Program-made: the position numbers and the translations under genes
Origin: Opitutia bacterium
GTDB lineage: Bacteria; Verrucomicrobiota; Verrucomicrobiia; Opitutales; Opitutaceae
Direction of reading: 5' to 3'
DNA length: 64,000 nucleotides
Assembly: GCA_016187945.1 (NCBI GenBank)
Contig: JACPIT010000001.1
Coordinates: 62,001 to 126,000, forward strand
The notes under the pieces: generated by a model
What the model was told of the DNA's origin: nothing
Seen by the model: the letters and a program-made list of their open reading frames with translations, nothing else
Databases searched by the model: none
In this document: positions 54,685-62,725 of the stretch, piece by piece
Layout: the number at the start of each line of letters is the position of its first letter
Position numbering within the stretch: position 1 is the first letter of the stretch

Positions 54685-55463
54685 TGCATGCTCCCGTTCG
54701 TCCTTCGCCCTTCGCGCCCGGTGAGCGGCCGAAAATCCAGTTGATGGCGACTTGCCTGTGCGACGCGTTCTACGACGATGTCGCGCGCGCCACGGTCGAG
54801 GTGCTGGAGCATCTCGGCGTCGAGATCGAGTTTCCCGAGGGCCAGACCTGTTGCGGCCAACCGGCGTTCAACGGCGGCGATTGGCCCGCGTCGCGCAAAG
54901 TCGTGCGCCACGCACTGCGGACGTTCGCGGGCGACGCGCCCGTGCTGCTCCCGTCTGGTTCGTGCGCCGCGATGCTGCGGCACGGAACGTTGCTTGAATT
55001 TGAGAAGGAGAGCGATCTGCCCGCGGTGAAGGCGCTCGCGGCGCGCACGTGGGAGTTCGCCGATTTCGTCGTCAACGCCCTCGGCGTGAAGACGTGGCCC
55101 GGCCGCTATGAGGCGACGATCGCGTTCCACCGCAACTGCCACAATCGCGGCACCGGCAGCGAGGCGGCGTCGCTCGCGCTGCTCGGCTCGATTGCCGGCG
55201 CGAAGGTTGTGCCCTTCGGCGAGCAGGAGCAGTGCTGCGGCTTCGGCGGCACGTTCTCCGTCGCGTTCCCGCACGTCTCATCGAGCATGGGCACGCTGAA
55301 ACTCGAACACATCCGCGCCGCGGGGCCCGACGTGCTCGTCTCCGGCGACATGAGTTGCCTCATGCACATGGGCGGCCTCGCCCAGAAAGCCGGCCAGCCG
55401 ATCAAAACCCAGCACATCGCGCAGGTGATGCGCGACGCGTTGAAAGACGGAGGGCTGCTTTGA
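54684..55463 (+). CDS. lutA: LutA-type (Fe-S)-binding lactate utilisation protein
   Basis: A 259-residue protein with the two CCG (cysteine-rich) domains of the LutA/YkgE family: MATCLCDAFY, GQTCCGQPAFNGG, then HRNCHNRG, QEQCCGFGGTFSVAFP and SGDMSCLMHM. With LutB and LutC it forms the iron-sulfur L-lactate dehydrogenase that passes electrons to quinone. It overlaps rhaB by one base, so it belongs to the rhamnose transcript. The first 16 residues before IQLMATC are proline-rich and may be a mild extension. Confidence 0.92.
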   Translation: MHAPVRPSPFAPGERPKIQLMATCLCDAFYDDVARATVEVLEHLGVEIEFPEGQTCCGQPAFNGGDWPASRKVVRHALRTFAGDAPVLLPSGSCAAMLRHGTLLEFEKESDLPAVKALAARTWEFADFVVNALGVKTWPGRYEATIAFHRNCHNRGTGSEAASLALLGSIAGAKVVPFGEQEQCCGFGGTFSVAFPHVSSSMGTLKLEHIRAAGPDVLVSGDMSCLMHMGGLAQKAGQPIKTQHIAQVMRDALKDGGLL

Positions 55464-55471
55464 ATTTCAAC

Positions 55472-55547
55472 TGTAGGAGCGGCTTTACGCCGCGATCTGC
55501 CCGCGTCGAAGCGTGCGCAACAATCGCGGCGTAAAGCCGCTCCTACA
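55472..55547. repeat. TGTAGGAGCGGCTTTACGCC inverted repeat, copy 3
   Basis: Same as 22801-22876 and 29191-29267. It fills the lutA-lutB gap and ends 12 bases before the lutB ATG. Confidence 0.9.
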
Positions 55548-55558
55548 CCCCGCACACC

Positions 55559-56989
55559 ATGCCTCGCCAACTCATCGACCAAGCCGCCGCGACGCTGCCC
55601 GCTGACAAGCGCGTCTCGGTTTACCAGAGCACGAAGGCGACGCACGAGAAGCGCACCAAGCTGCTCTTCGACCAGTTCAACGATCCCGACTTGCTGCGCC
55701 AGCGCGCCGGCGAGATCAAGCAACACGTCATCGAAAATCTCGACGCGCTGTTGCCCGCCGTCGAAGCGAAGCTGAAGGCCAACGGCGCCTACGTGCATTG
55801 GGCGTCGACCGGCGAGGCGGCTTGCGAAGCCGTGCTGCGCATCATGCAGGCGCGCGGCGCCAAGAAGATGGTGAAGGCGAAGACGATGGTCTCCGAGGAG
55901 ATCGAACTCGCGCACTACCTCGAGAAGCACGGCATCGAGGCGCTCGAGACCGACCTCGGCGAGTTCATCGTCCAGATCGACAAGGATCACCCGAGCCACA
56001 TCGTCCGGCCGATCATTCACAAGAACCGCCGCGAAATCGCGACGAGCTTCGAGCGGGAGGGCCTCGGCGCCTACAACGACGATCCCGAGACGATCACGCG
56101 CCGCGCGCGGCAGTTTCTCCGCCACAAGTATCTCCAGGCCGACGTCGGCCTGACCGGCGCGAACTTCGTCTCGGTCGAGAGCGGGCGCATCGTGCTCGTG
56201 ACGAACGAGGGCAACTCGCGCTTCAGCCTCGCGGCGCCGAAGGTGCACATCGCCCTCGTCGGCATCGAGAAACTCGTGCCGCGCGACCGCGATCTCGGCG
56301 TGCTGCTCAACCTGCTCGCACGCTCGGCCACGGCGCAGCAGCTCACCGTTTACACCGAGTTCATTTCCGGCCCGAAAGCGCCGACGCAGCCCGACGGCCC
56401 CGAGGAGATGCACGTCATCTTCGTCGACAACGGCCGCACCGACGTCCTCGCATCCGAGTGTCGCGAAATCCTCCGTTGCATCCGCTGCGGCGCGTGCCTG
56501 AACGTCTGCCCGGTTTATCGCCAGGCGAGCGGCCACGCGTATCGCAGCGTCTACCCGGGGCCGGTCGGCGCGGTGCTCTCGCCTCTGCTCGCGGGGAAGA
56601 AATTTCCGGAGCTGGCTGATCTGCCGAAAGCGTCGTCGCTCTGTGGCGCGTGCAACGAGGTGTGCCCGGTGAACATTCCGATTCCCGATCTGCTGTTGCG
56701 CCTGCGCGAAAAAGGCAAACGCGAGGGCGCGCCGCTCGCCTCCGTCGGCACGCCGCCGATGGGCGCGTGGGCGTTGATGGCCTCGCAGCCGACCGCGTGG
56801 AAGGCCGCGCTCTTCGGCGGCAAGGCGCTGAATTATCTGCCGACGAAACTCATTCCTGTGCCCGCGCTGCGTGCGTGGGAGGAAAAACGCGCGCTGCCCG
56901 AGTGGCGCGGCGGCGAGTTCAGAAAGTGGATGAAGAGTCGGAGTAAACCACAGAATACTCAGAACACACAGAAGGGACGCGACGCATGA
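55559..56989 (+). CDS. lutB: LutB-type lactate utilisation iron-sulfur protein
   Basis: A 476-residue LutB/YkgF protein: an N-terminal DUF162-like domain (HWASTGEAACEAVLRIM, KAKTMVSEEIELAHYLEKHG in parts, VGLTGANFVSVESGRIVLVTNEGN), then two 4Fe-4S clusters (CIRCGACLNVCPVYRQ and CGACNEVCPVNIPIPDLL), and a C-terminal tail. It relays electrons in the LutABC complex. The last ~14 residues (KPQNTQNTQKGRDA) and the stop are encoded by an AT-rich inverted repeat (56945-57020), so the tail is probably acquired and not functional. Confidence 0.93.
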   Translation: MPRQLIDQAAATLPADKRVSVYQSTKATHEKRTKLLFDQFNDPDLLRQRAGEIKQHVIENLDALLPAVEAKLKANGAYVHWASTGEAACEAVLRIMQARGAKKMVKAKTMVSEEIELAHYLEKHGIEALETDLGEFIVQIDKDHPSHIVRPIIHKNRREIATSFEREGLGAYNDDPETITRRARQFLRHKYLQADVGLTGANFVSVESGRIVLVTNEGNSRFSLAAPKVHIALVGIEKLVPRDRDLGVLLNLLARSATAQQLTVYTEFISGPKAPTQPDGPEEMHVIFVDNGRTDVLASECREILRCIRCGACLNVCPVYRQASGHAYRSVYPGPVGAVLSPLLAGKKFPELADLPKASSLCGACNEVCPVNIPIPDLLLRLREKGKREGAPLASVGTPPMGAWALMASQPTAWKAALFGGKALNYLPTKLIPVPALRAWEEKRALPEWRGGEFRKWMKSRSKPQNTQNTQKGRDA

Positions 56990-57020
56990 GCTTCTGTGTC
57001 TTCCGTGTTTTCTGTGGTTC
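56945..57020. repeat. 'aaaccacagaatactcagaa' inverted repeat at lutB 3' end
   Basis: Arms aaaccacagaatactcagaa and ttccgtgttttctgtggttc. It encodes the LutB tail and its stop. It opens a 283-base gap before lutC that holds three repeats and no gene. Confidence 0.8.
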
Positions 57021-57101
57021 TTTCCGATTCGGGGGCATCCCCGAATTGATGGCCGCAAAAAGACAGATCGAGGCGGCGATTCGCGCGTTCGCGGTTTGCC
57101 C

Positions 57102-57175
57102 CGTAGGACCGGCTTCAGCCGGTTCATCGGAATGCGCGAATCCAACAGGGCCGGCTGAAGACCGGCCCTGCAGTA
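57102..57175. repeat. GTAGGACCGGCTTCAGCCGG inverted repeat
   Basis: Arms gtaggaccggcttcagccgg and ccggctgaagaccggccctg. Family of 9779-9849. Confidence 0.85.
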
Positions 57176-57183
57176 GCCAGACT

Positions 57184-57265
57184 TTGTGTTTTGCGCCTTC
57201 TGCGCCTTTTGTGGCCTCTGCCGCCTTGGCGTTTTCGTGCCTCTTCGTGTTTTTCGTGGCCAACC
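57184..57265. repeat. 'gcgccttttgtggcc' single-arm repeat
   Basis: A T/G-rich run of gtgttttgcgccttctgcgcc- and cgtgtttttcgtggcc-type words, the right-arm type of the accacaaagacacgg family without a clear left arm. Confidence 0.55.
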
Positions 57266-57272
57266 TCCTTCG

Positions 57273-57881
57273 ATGAATTCCGATCGTGAACAGATTCTCG
57301 GCCGCGTGCGCGCGGCACTCGCGCCTCTGGCGGAGCGTGCCGCCTTGCCCGATTGGGAGCGCGATCTTGTGCGCATGCGCCAGATGCAGGGCATCACCGA
57401 TCTCGCCGCGACGTTTTGCGCGCGCCTCAAGGGCGTGAACGGCACGCCGCTGCAATCGACGGCGGAACTGACGGACTTGCTCACGAAGAACGGTTGGACG
57501 CGCGGCTATTGCGATCCCGTGCTGCTGCCGTCGCTCGACGCCGCGCTCGCCGGCCTGCGAGTGGAGACCAGTTACGACCGCACGCGCGTTGACGACTACG
57601 CGTTCGGCATCACGCGCGCCACCGCAGCGATCGCCGAGACGGGCACGGTCGTGCTCACGGATCGCGACACCAGCACGCGCCTCGCGGCGCTGGCACCCTG
57701 GGCGCATATCGTCGTGCTGAAACGAGCCGACATTTTCCCGGACATCCCCGCCGCGCTCGCTGCGTTGCCGGCGGATCCGAACATCATCTGGGTTACCGGG
57801 CCGTCGAAGACGGCGGACGTCGAAGGCATCTTGATCGAAGGCGTCCACGGCCCGGGTGTCCAGGCCGTGCTGTTGGTGTAG
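57273..57881 (+). CDS. lutC: LutC-type lactate utilisation protein
   Basis: 202 residues from the ATG at 57273, which restores a normal LutC/YkgG length. The DUF162 core is clear: DDYAFGITRATAAIAETGTVVLTD (in parts), RLAALAPWAHIVVLKRADIFPDI, and GPSKTADVEGILIEGVHGP near the end. It is the third part of the L-lactate oxidising complex. Three repeats separate it from lutB. Its TAG stop is the first arm of a GTAG-ended repeat shared with the convergent gene. Confidence 0.92.
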   Translation: MNSDREQILGRVRAALAPLAERAALPDWERDLVRMRQMQGITDLAATFCARLKGVNGTPLQSTAELTDLLTKNGWTRGYCDPVLLPSLDAALAGLRVETSYDRTRVDDYAFGITRATAAIAETGTVVLTDRDTSTRLAALAPWAHIVVLKRADIFPDIPAALAALPADPNIIWVTGPSKTADVEGILIEGVHGPGVQAVLLV

Positions 57882-57945
57882 CACGGTGCGTGGCGTGGAG
57901 GGGCGATATCATATCGCCCTTCCAAAGGCCGGAAGGCAGCGCTAC
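57878..57945. repeat. GTAGC...GCTAC repeat between convergent genes, with GGGCGATATCATATCGCCC core
   Basis: The left GTAGC carries the lutC TAG. The right GCTAC carries, on the minus strand, the TAG of the methyltransferase gene. The centre (57901-57919) is a strong palindrome that could end transcription both ways. Confidence 0.75.
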
Positions 57946-59156
57946 TTAGCGAGTGCGAACTCCAGGTGCTGCGCGAGCGCCTGCGTTTTGACGCCGTAGA
58001 ACTCGGCGAATTCGCGGATCGCCGACGCGCGTCTCTCCCGAGCGGGCTCGTCCTCGGCATGGGAGCGTTTCGTCGCGGCGATCATGAGATTTTTCGCGGT
58101 GTGCTCGGTCGAGATGAACTCGAAGACCTTCGTCTCGTAGCCGGCCCATTCGAGCAGCAGCGCGCGCAGCGCGTCGGTGGCGAACTCGGCGTGGCGTTCC
58201 TGGAAAATCCCGTGGCGCAACGCCGGCGCGAGCACGGGGGCGGCGCGGAGTTGCGGGCGGAGTTCCTTCTGGCAACACGGCGCCGTGACGATCAGCGCGC
58301 TGCCGGCGGCGAGGCCGCGGGCGATCGCGTCGTCGGTTGCGGTGTCGCAGGCGTGGAGCGCGATGAGCACGTCGGGCGCCGGAATCGTGGCTTCCTGAAT
58401 CGTGCCGCGGACAAACGAGAGTTTCTCGCGGCCGGTTTCCTGGGCGAGGCGGTTGCATTGCTCGACGAGTTCGGGGCGGAGTTCGACGCCGCAGACGCGC
58501 ACCGAGAGTTTCGCCACGCGGTCGAAATAGTCGTGCGTCGCAAACGTCAGGTAGCCTTTGCCGCAACCCATGTCGGCGATTTCGAGCGGCCGGCCGTGCG
58601 GCAGCGTTGCGCTGGCGACGAGGTGGTGGAGGAGCTCGACGAATTTGTGAATCTGCCGGTGCTTGTCGGCCATGCCCTCGCGCACGACGCCGGCGGAGTT
58701 CGTGACGCCGAGCGCGTGCAGCCAATCCTGACTCGCGGCGGGCAGCAGGCGCGCTTTCGTGCGATCATGCGCGGTGTCGCTCGCGCCGGGCGCGGTTTTC
58801 GCGTCCTTGCCGAACGTCAGGCGCGGTTCGCCTTTCTTGTTGAACTCGAGCTGCACGGTGCGCGGGCCGATGAAGAGATGTGCGCTGTGGAAAATCGCGC
58901 CGACGAGCCGGCCGACCTCGATGACGCCGTCTTCGGGCGCGACGTTTTTGGTGAGGTCGCGCGTGTCGTGCCGCCAAAGGAAGCTGAGGTGCGGGCCGGA
59001 TTTCAGGCGCACCGGGCGCACGTAGACGTTTTGCAGCGTCGCGTCGTCGCCGCCGCGCGGCTTGCCGAGCGTCAGGCGCGTGAACGTGCCTTCGCGCACG
59101 CTGCGGTCGAGCAATTCGAGAAATTCGGCGACTTCGGGCGCGAGGCCGGTGGACAT
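57942..59156 (-). CDS. SAM-dependent methyltransferase (METTL25/PF13679-like)
   Basis: 404 residues from the ATG at 59156. The C-terminal half is a Rossmann methyltransferase: IADMGCGKGYLTFATHDYF (SAM loop), VCGVELRPELVEQCN, VLIALHACDTATDDAIARGL and IVTAPCCQKELRPQL, features shared with eukaryotic METTL25/RRNAD1-type proteins. The N-terminal ~180 residues (LQNVYVRPVRLKSGPHLSFLWRHDTRDLTKN in parts) form a separate domain I do not recognise. The substrate is unknown, perhaps RNA or protein. It is convergent to lutC and not obviously linked to sugar use. Confidence 0.82.
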   Translation of the reverse strand: MSTGLAPEVAEFLELLDRSVREGTFTRLTLGKPRGGDDATLQNVYVRPVRLKSGPHLSFLWRHDTRDLTKNVAPEDGVIEVGRLVGAIFHSAHLFIGPRTVQLEFNKKGEPRLTFGKDAKTAPGASDTAHDRTKARLLPAASQDWLHALGVTNSAGVVREGMADKHRQIHKFVELLHHLVASATLPHGRPLEIADMGCGKGYLTFATHDYFDRVAKLSVRVCGVELRPELVEQCNRLAQETGREKLSFVRGTIQEATIPAPDVLIALHACDTATDDAIARGLAAGSALIVTAPCCQKELRPQLRAAPVLAPALRHGIFQERHAEFATDALRALLLEWAGYETKVFEFISTEHTAKNLMIAATKRSHAEDEPARERRASAIREFAEFYGVKTQALAQHLEFALAK

Positions 59157-59308
59157 GCCAAACGGTGCGCGAGACGGACGATGCCCGCAAGCGTGGTGTG
59201 CGCGGTGGTGGCGAGCCGGCAGCGTGGAGCAGGGCCCGTCTTTGATTGGCCGGTTTGGAGCAGGCGCGGCGTGATTCGCGCATGGCGCTCGCAAACGGGG
59301 GCGCTTTC

Positions 59309-59333
59309 GGCCGGTCGGAGACCGGCCCTACCT
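59309..59333. repeat. GGCCGGTCGGAGACCGGCCC hairpin repeat
   Basis: Single-arm member of the GCCGGTCTCCGACCGGC family (compare 16104-16151), in the 221-base gap between the methyltransferase and TPR genes. Nothing else was seen in that gap. Confidence 0.6.
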
Positions 59334-59377
59334 GGCGCGGCGGTGACGTTCGCGCGAGGCGACTGGCCCGCCTGCCT

Positions 59378-60250
59378 TCAGCCGAGCTTCTTAAGCGCCT
59401 CGATGGCGTTCTTGAAATTCGGGTCGACGCGGAGCGACGCTTCGTAGGCAGTCTTGGCGGCGGTCTTGTCGCCCTGCTTCTCGAGGATGTTGCCGATGCG
59501 CCAGTGCACTGCGGCGTGGGGCGGCTGACCTTGGGGCGGCGTGAGCGTGAGGCATTGTCGGAGCGTGGCGAGGCCGCGGTCGAGGTGCTCGCCGGTGATC
59601 GCGGCGAGGCGGCCGACTTGGTAGAGCGCTTCGTAGTCGTTCGGCGTGTCCTTCAGCACGTCATCGAGAAGGGCGAAAGCCTCGGCGTATTTCTTTTCCG
59701 CGAGATAGAGCGTGGCGTAAGCGGCGCGCCCCTGAGCCGGATCGAGTTTCTTGATCTCCTCGGCTTGTGCGTAAGCCTTGTCGATGCCGCCGCCGACGAT
59801 GCTGGGGGCCTGGAGACAGAACTGCATGACGCTGGCGCGCGCGAAGATGTTCTTCGGATCGAGCTCGACGGCTTTTTCGTAGGCGGCTTTGCATTTTCGC
59901 GCCCAGCCGAGTTTGGAAAACAAGCCGGACTTCTGCGCGCTGACGCCGTAAGCGTCGCCGAGCGCGCGCTGGTATTCGCTGTTCGTCGGCGCGAGCGCGG
60001 TGGCTTTCTCGAGTGGAGCGACGGCGGTGTCGCCTTTGTTCTGGTTGATCAGCGAGAGGCCGAGCAGGTAGTGCGCTTCGGCGTCCTGCGGTTGGGCGGC
60101 GATCGCCTTTTCGAGCAACGGCTGGGCGGCAGCCCAGTGTCGGCCGTCGATGAGACGTTTGATCTCGGCGCGATCGGAATCTTCCGTCGCAGCGAGCGTT
60201 GAAACAGTGAGGAGCAGCGCGGTGGCGCAGAGGGCGAAGGGGCGGAGCAT
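59378..60250 (-). CDS. TPR-repeat protein, exported
   Basis: 290 residues from the ATG at 60250, giving a signal peptide (FALCATALLLTVSTLAA). At least five tetratricopeptide units follow, e.g. AEAHYLLGLSLINQNKGDTA, CKAAYEKAVELDPKNIFARA, YEALYQVGRLAAITGEHLDRG and VHWRIGNILEKQGDKTAAKTAYEASLRVDPNF (in parts). Probably a periplasmic scaffold. It starts 43 bases after the permease gene end on the same strand and may be cotranscribed with it. Confidence 0.85.
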   Translation of the reverse strand: MLRPFALCATALLLTVSTLAATEDSDRAEIKRLIDGRHWAAAQPLLEKAIAAQPQDAEAHYLLGLSLINQNKGDTAVAPLEKATALAPTNSEYQRALGDAYGVSAQKSGLFSKLGWARKCKAAYEKAVELDPKNIFARASVMQFCLQAPSIVGGGIDKAYAQAEEIKKLDPAQGRAAYATLYLAEKKYAEAFALLDDVLKDTPNDYEALYQVGRLAAITGEHLDRGLATLRQCLTLTPPQGQPPHAAVHWRIGNILEKQGDKTAAKTAYEASLRVDPNFKNAIEALKKLG

Positions 60251-60293
60251 GCGGTTTAGAACGCTTCGAGGTCGGAAGGTTTCCGTCAAACTG

Positions 60294-62708
60294 TCACTGT
60301 TCGGCGCGTAGGGCCGAGAGCGGATCGACGCTGGCCGCGCGCCGTGCAGGGAGCCAGCAGGCGAGCGCGGCCACGCCGAGCAGGAGCAGCGGCACGCCGG
60401 CGTAGATCAGCGGGTCGCCGAAGGCCACGCCGACCAGTCGCGGCTGGAGAACGTAGCCGAGCGCCAGCGCCGCGACCCAGCCGAGCGCAGTGCCGACGAG
60501 GACCACGCGGAGACCTTGCCAGATCATCAACCGGACGACGCACGACGGCGTGGCGCCGAGCGCGAGTCGCACGCCGATTTCCTGGACCCGTTGCGCGAGC
60601 GAATACGCGATGACCGCGTAAAGGCCGATCGCAGCCAGCGCCAGCGCGAGCGGGGCGAGGAACGACAGCATGCGCGCCGGCAGGCGCTGGAGGACGAGGT
60701 TGCTGTCGACATTGGCCGCCAACGTGCGCGGCTGGATGAGCGCGATTTCGGGGTCGAGGGCACGCACGACTTCCCGGATCGAGCCGAGAGCTGCGCGCGG
60801 ATCGCCTGAAGTCCGGATGTGCAGCGTGGGACTGCCCGCGGGTTGGCGGCGAAGGCTGAGCCAGGTCATCGGCTGCGGCGCTTCGCCGACGCTTTCGTAT
60901 TTCGTGGTCCGCACGACGCCGGCGACGATGAACCAAGTATCGTTGATGATGAATTTGCGGCCGACCGGAGATTCGCCGGGCCAGTAGCGCTGCGCCATTT
61001 CCTCGTTGATGACGGCGTCGAGCGGCAGGTCTTTCCGGCTGAGAGGGGCGATGTCGCCGCCCTCGACGAAAGTCACGCCCATGGTGGCGAAGTAGCCCGG
61101 CGTCACGTCGAAGTAGAGCGCTCGGCGGTTCGGATCGAACGGACGCCCCGCGATCGCGAACACTCCGGTCGCGATGCCGTGGGTGGCGAGCGGAACGTTG
61201 TTGGCGGCGGCGGCCGAAATCACGCCCGGCGTCTCGCGCAAGCGGCGGAGCGCCTCTGCGACGAACGCGTGGCTGCGCGCCTGATCGTAGCCGCGACCGC
61301 TGAGATCGACCGTGGCGAGCATCACGAGCGTGGTGTCGTAACCGGTCTCGGCACGCAGCGAATTGCGAAAGCTCTGGAGATAAAGCGCGGCGAGAACGAG
61401 GACGACGAGAGCCGTCGCGACCTCGAGCGCGACCAAGCCGTCGCGCAGCCAATTGCGCCCCGCCACCGCGCCTGAGCCGCCACGCAGCGCGTGCAGCACA
61501 TCGGCGCGCGCGAGCTGCGCCGCGGGAGCGAGTCCGAACAGCACGCCGCACCCGAGCGACACGAGGGCCGCGAAGGCGACCGACGTCGCATCGATCTCCG
61601 GCGTGAAGAAGATCGGAGCGGCATCGACGGACGGAAGCGGCAGGTGCCCGATGATCTCGACACCCCACAGGGAGAACAGCAGGCCGGCCGCGCCGCCGAG
61701 GAGCGCGAGCAGAACGCTTTCACCGAGAAGTTGAACGAGGATGCGGGCGGGCGCGCCGCCGATGGCGAGACGGATGCCGATCTCGCGGCGGCGCGTGGTT
61801 GCGCGAGCGAGGAGCAAGCTCGCGCTGTTGACGCACACGACCGTCAGGATCAGCGCGGCGAAAACCTGAAGCGTCGCGAGCGAGGCAACGATGACCTGGC
61901 CGCCCCGCGGCGAGCGCCAGAGCGGGAGCATGCCGTAGGCGAGGCCGCGGTTGGTTTCCGGGTAAGCGTCGAGGAGCTTCTTCGCCGCCGCGTCGAGTTC
62001 GCCTTGGACTTGTGCAAGCGAGACGCCGGGGCGGAGCTGCGCGAGCATCGTATAAGTGCGCGCCTTGCGGGCCGTGAGCTCGTCCGACGCGGGCTGCAGT
62101 AGCGGCATGAGCGTCGCCGGCAGGAAAAGATCGAACGAGAGCGCGTTGTAGCCGCCGCGGAAGTCGGGAGCGGAGACGCCGACGATCGTGAGCGTCTGGC
62201 CGTTGAGCCGGAGCGTTCGGCCGACGACGTCGTCGGCGCGATGGAATTGTTTCCGCCAGAAGCCGTCGGAGAGCACGACCACCGGCGCGCCGCCGGGACG
62301 GGCGACCTCGTCTGACTTGAAAAAGCGGCCGAGTTGGGCGCGCACGCCGAGAACGTCGAAGAAATTTCCCGAGACAAACTCGCCGTAGACGCGCGCATCC
62401 CGCTCCCCATCGCCAAGAGAAAACGAGCGCGGGCGTTGCGCGGCGACACCTGCCAGCGCCGGGACAAGTTCGCGCAGTTCTCGATACTCGGTCCACGAGG
62501 TCGTCACCCAGTTGCCGGTGTCGTCCTTGACCTCGAGCGACATCAGGCGCGGCGCCTCGGCACCCGGCAGCGGGGCGAACAGGGCGCTCTTCAGCCAACT
62601 GTAGATGACGGTGTTGGCGCCGATGCCCGCACCGAGCGAGAGGACGATGACGGCCGAGAGAAACGGCGTGCGCGCGAGATTGCGCAGGAGGTGGCGAAGT
62701 GAACCCAT
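60294..62708 (-). CDS. MacB/FtsX-type ABC permease (duplicated, ADOP-like)
   Basis: An 804-residue inner-membrane protein with the duplicated layout: helix 1 (AVIVLSLGAGIGANTVIYSWL), a periplasmic MacB core domain, three helices around EIGIRLAIGGAPARILVQLLGE, a further helix and second core domain, then a final FtsX unit with VQEIGVRLALGATPSCVVRL and VDPLSALRAE. Such orphan permeases without their own ATPase are numerous in Acidobacteria and Verrucomicrobia and are thought to act in lipoprotein or efflux transport. It lies 17 bases after a second copy. Confidence 0.88.
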   Translation of the reverse strand: MGSLRHLLRNLARTPFLSAVIVLSLGAGIGANTVIYSWLKSALFAPLPGAEAPRLMSLEVKDDTGNWVTTSWTEYRELRELVPALAGVAAQRPRSFSLGDGERDARVYGEFVSGNFFDVLGVRAQLGRFFKSDEVARPGGAPVVVLSDGFWRKQFHRADDVVGRTLRLNGQTLTIVGVSAPDFRGGYNALSFDLFLPATLMPLLQPASDELTARKARTYTMLAQLRPGVSLAQVQGELDAAAKKLLDAYPETNRGLAYGMLPLWRSPRGGQVIVASLATLQVFAALILTVVCVNSASLLLARATTRRREIGIRLAIGGAPARILVQLLGESVLLALLGGAAGLLFSLWGVEIIGHLPLPSVDAAPIFFTPEIDATSVAFAALVSLGCGVLFGLAPAAQLARADVLHALRGGSGAVAGRNWLRDGLVALEVATALVVLVLAALYLQSFRNSLRAETGYDTTLVMLATVDLSGRGYDQARSHAFVAEALRRLRETPGVISAAAANNVPLATHGIATGVFAIAGRPFDPNRRALYFDVTPGYFATMGVTFVEGGDIAPLSRKDLPLDAVINEEMAQRYWPGESPVGRKFIINDTWFIVAGVVRTTKYESVGEAPQPMTWLSLRRQPAGSPTLHIRTSGDPRAALGSIREVVRALDPEIALIQPRTLAANVDSNLVLQRLPARMLSFLAPLALALAAIGLYAVIAYSLAQRVQEIGVRLALGATPSCVVRLMIWQGLRVVLVGTALGWVAALALGYVLQPRLVGVAFGDPLIYAGVPLLLLGVAALACWLPARRAASVDPLSALRAEQ

Positions 62709-62725
62709 GGCTCGATGCGAGAAGA

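Noticed and set aside
57901-57919. GGGCGATATCATATCGCCC as a recombination or attachment site
   Set aside because: No integrase or duplicated flank; better explained as the core of the repeat between convergent genes.
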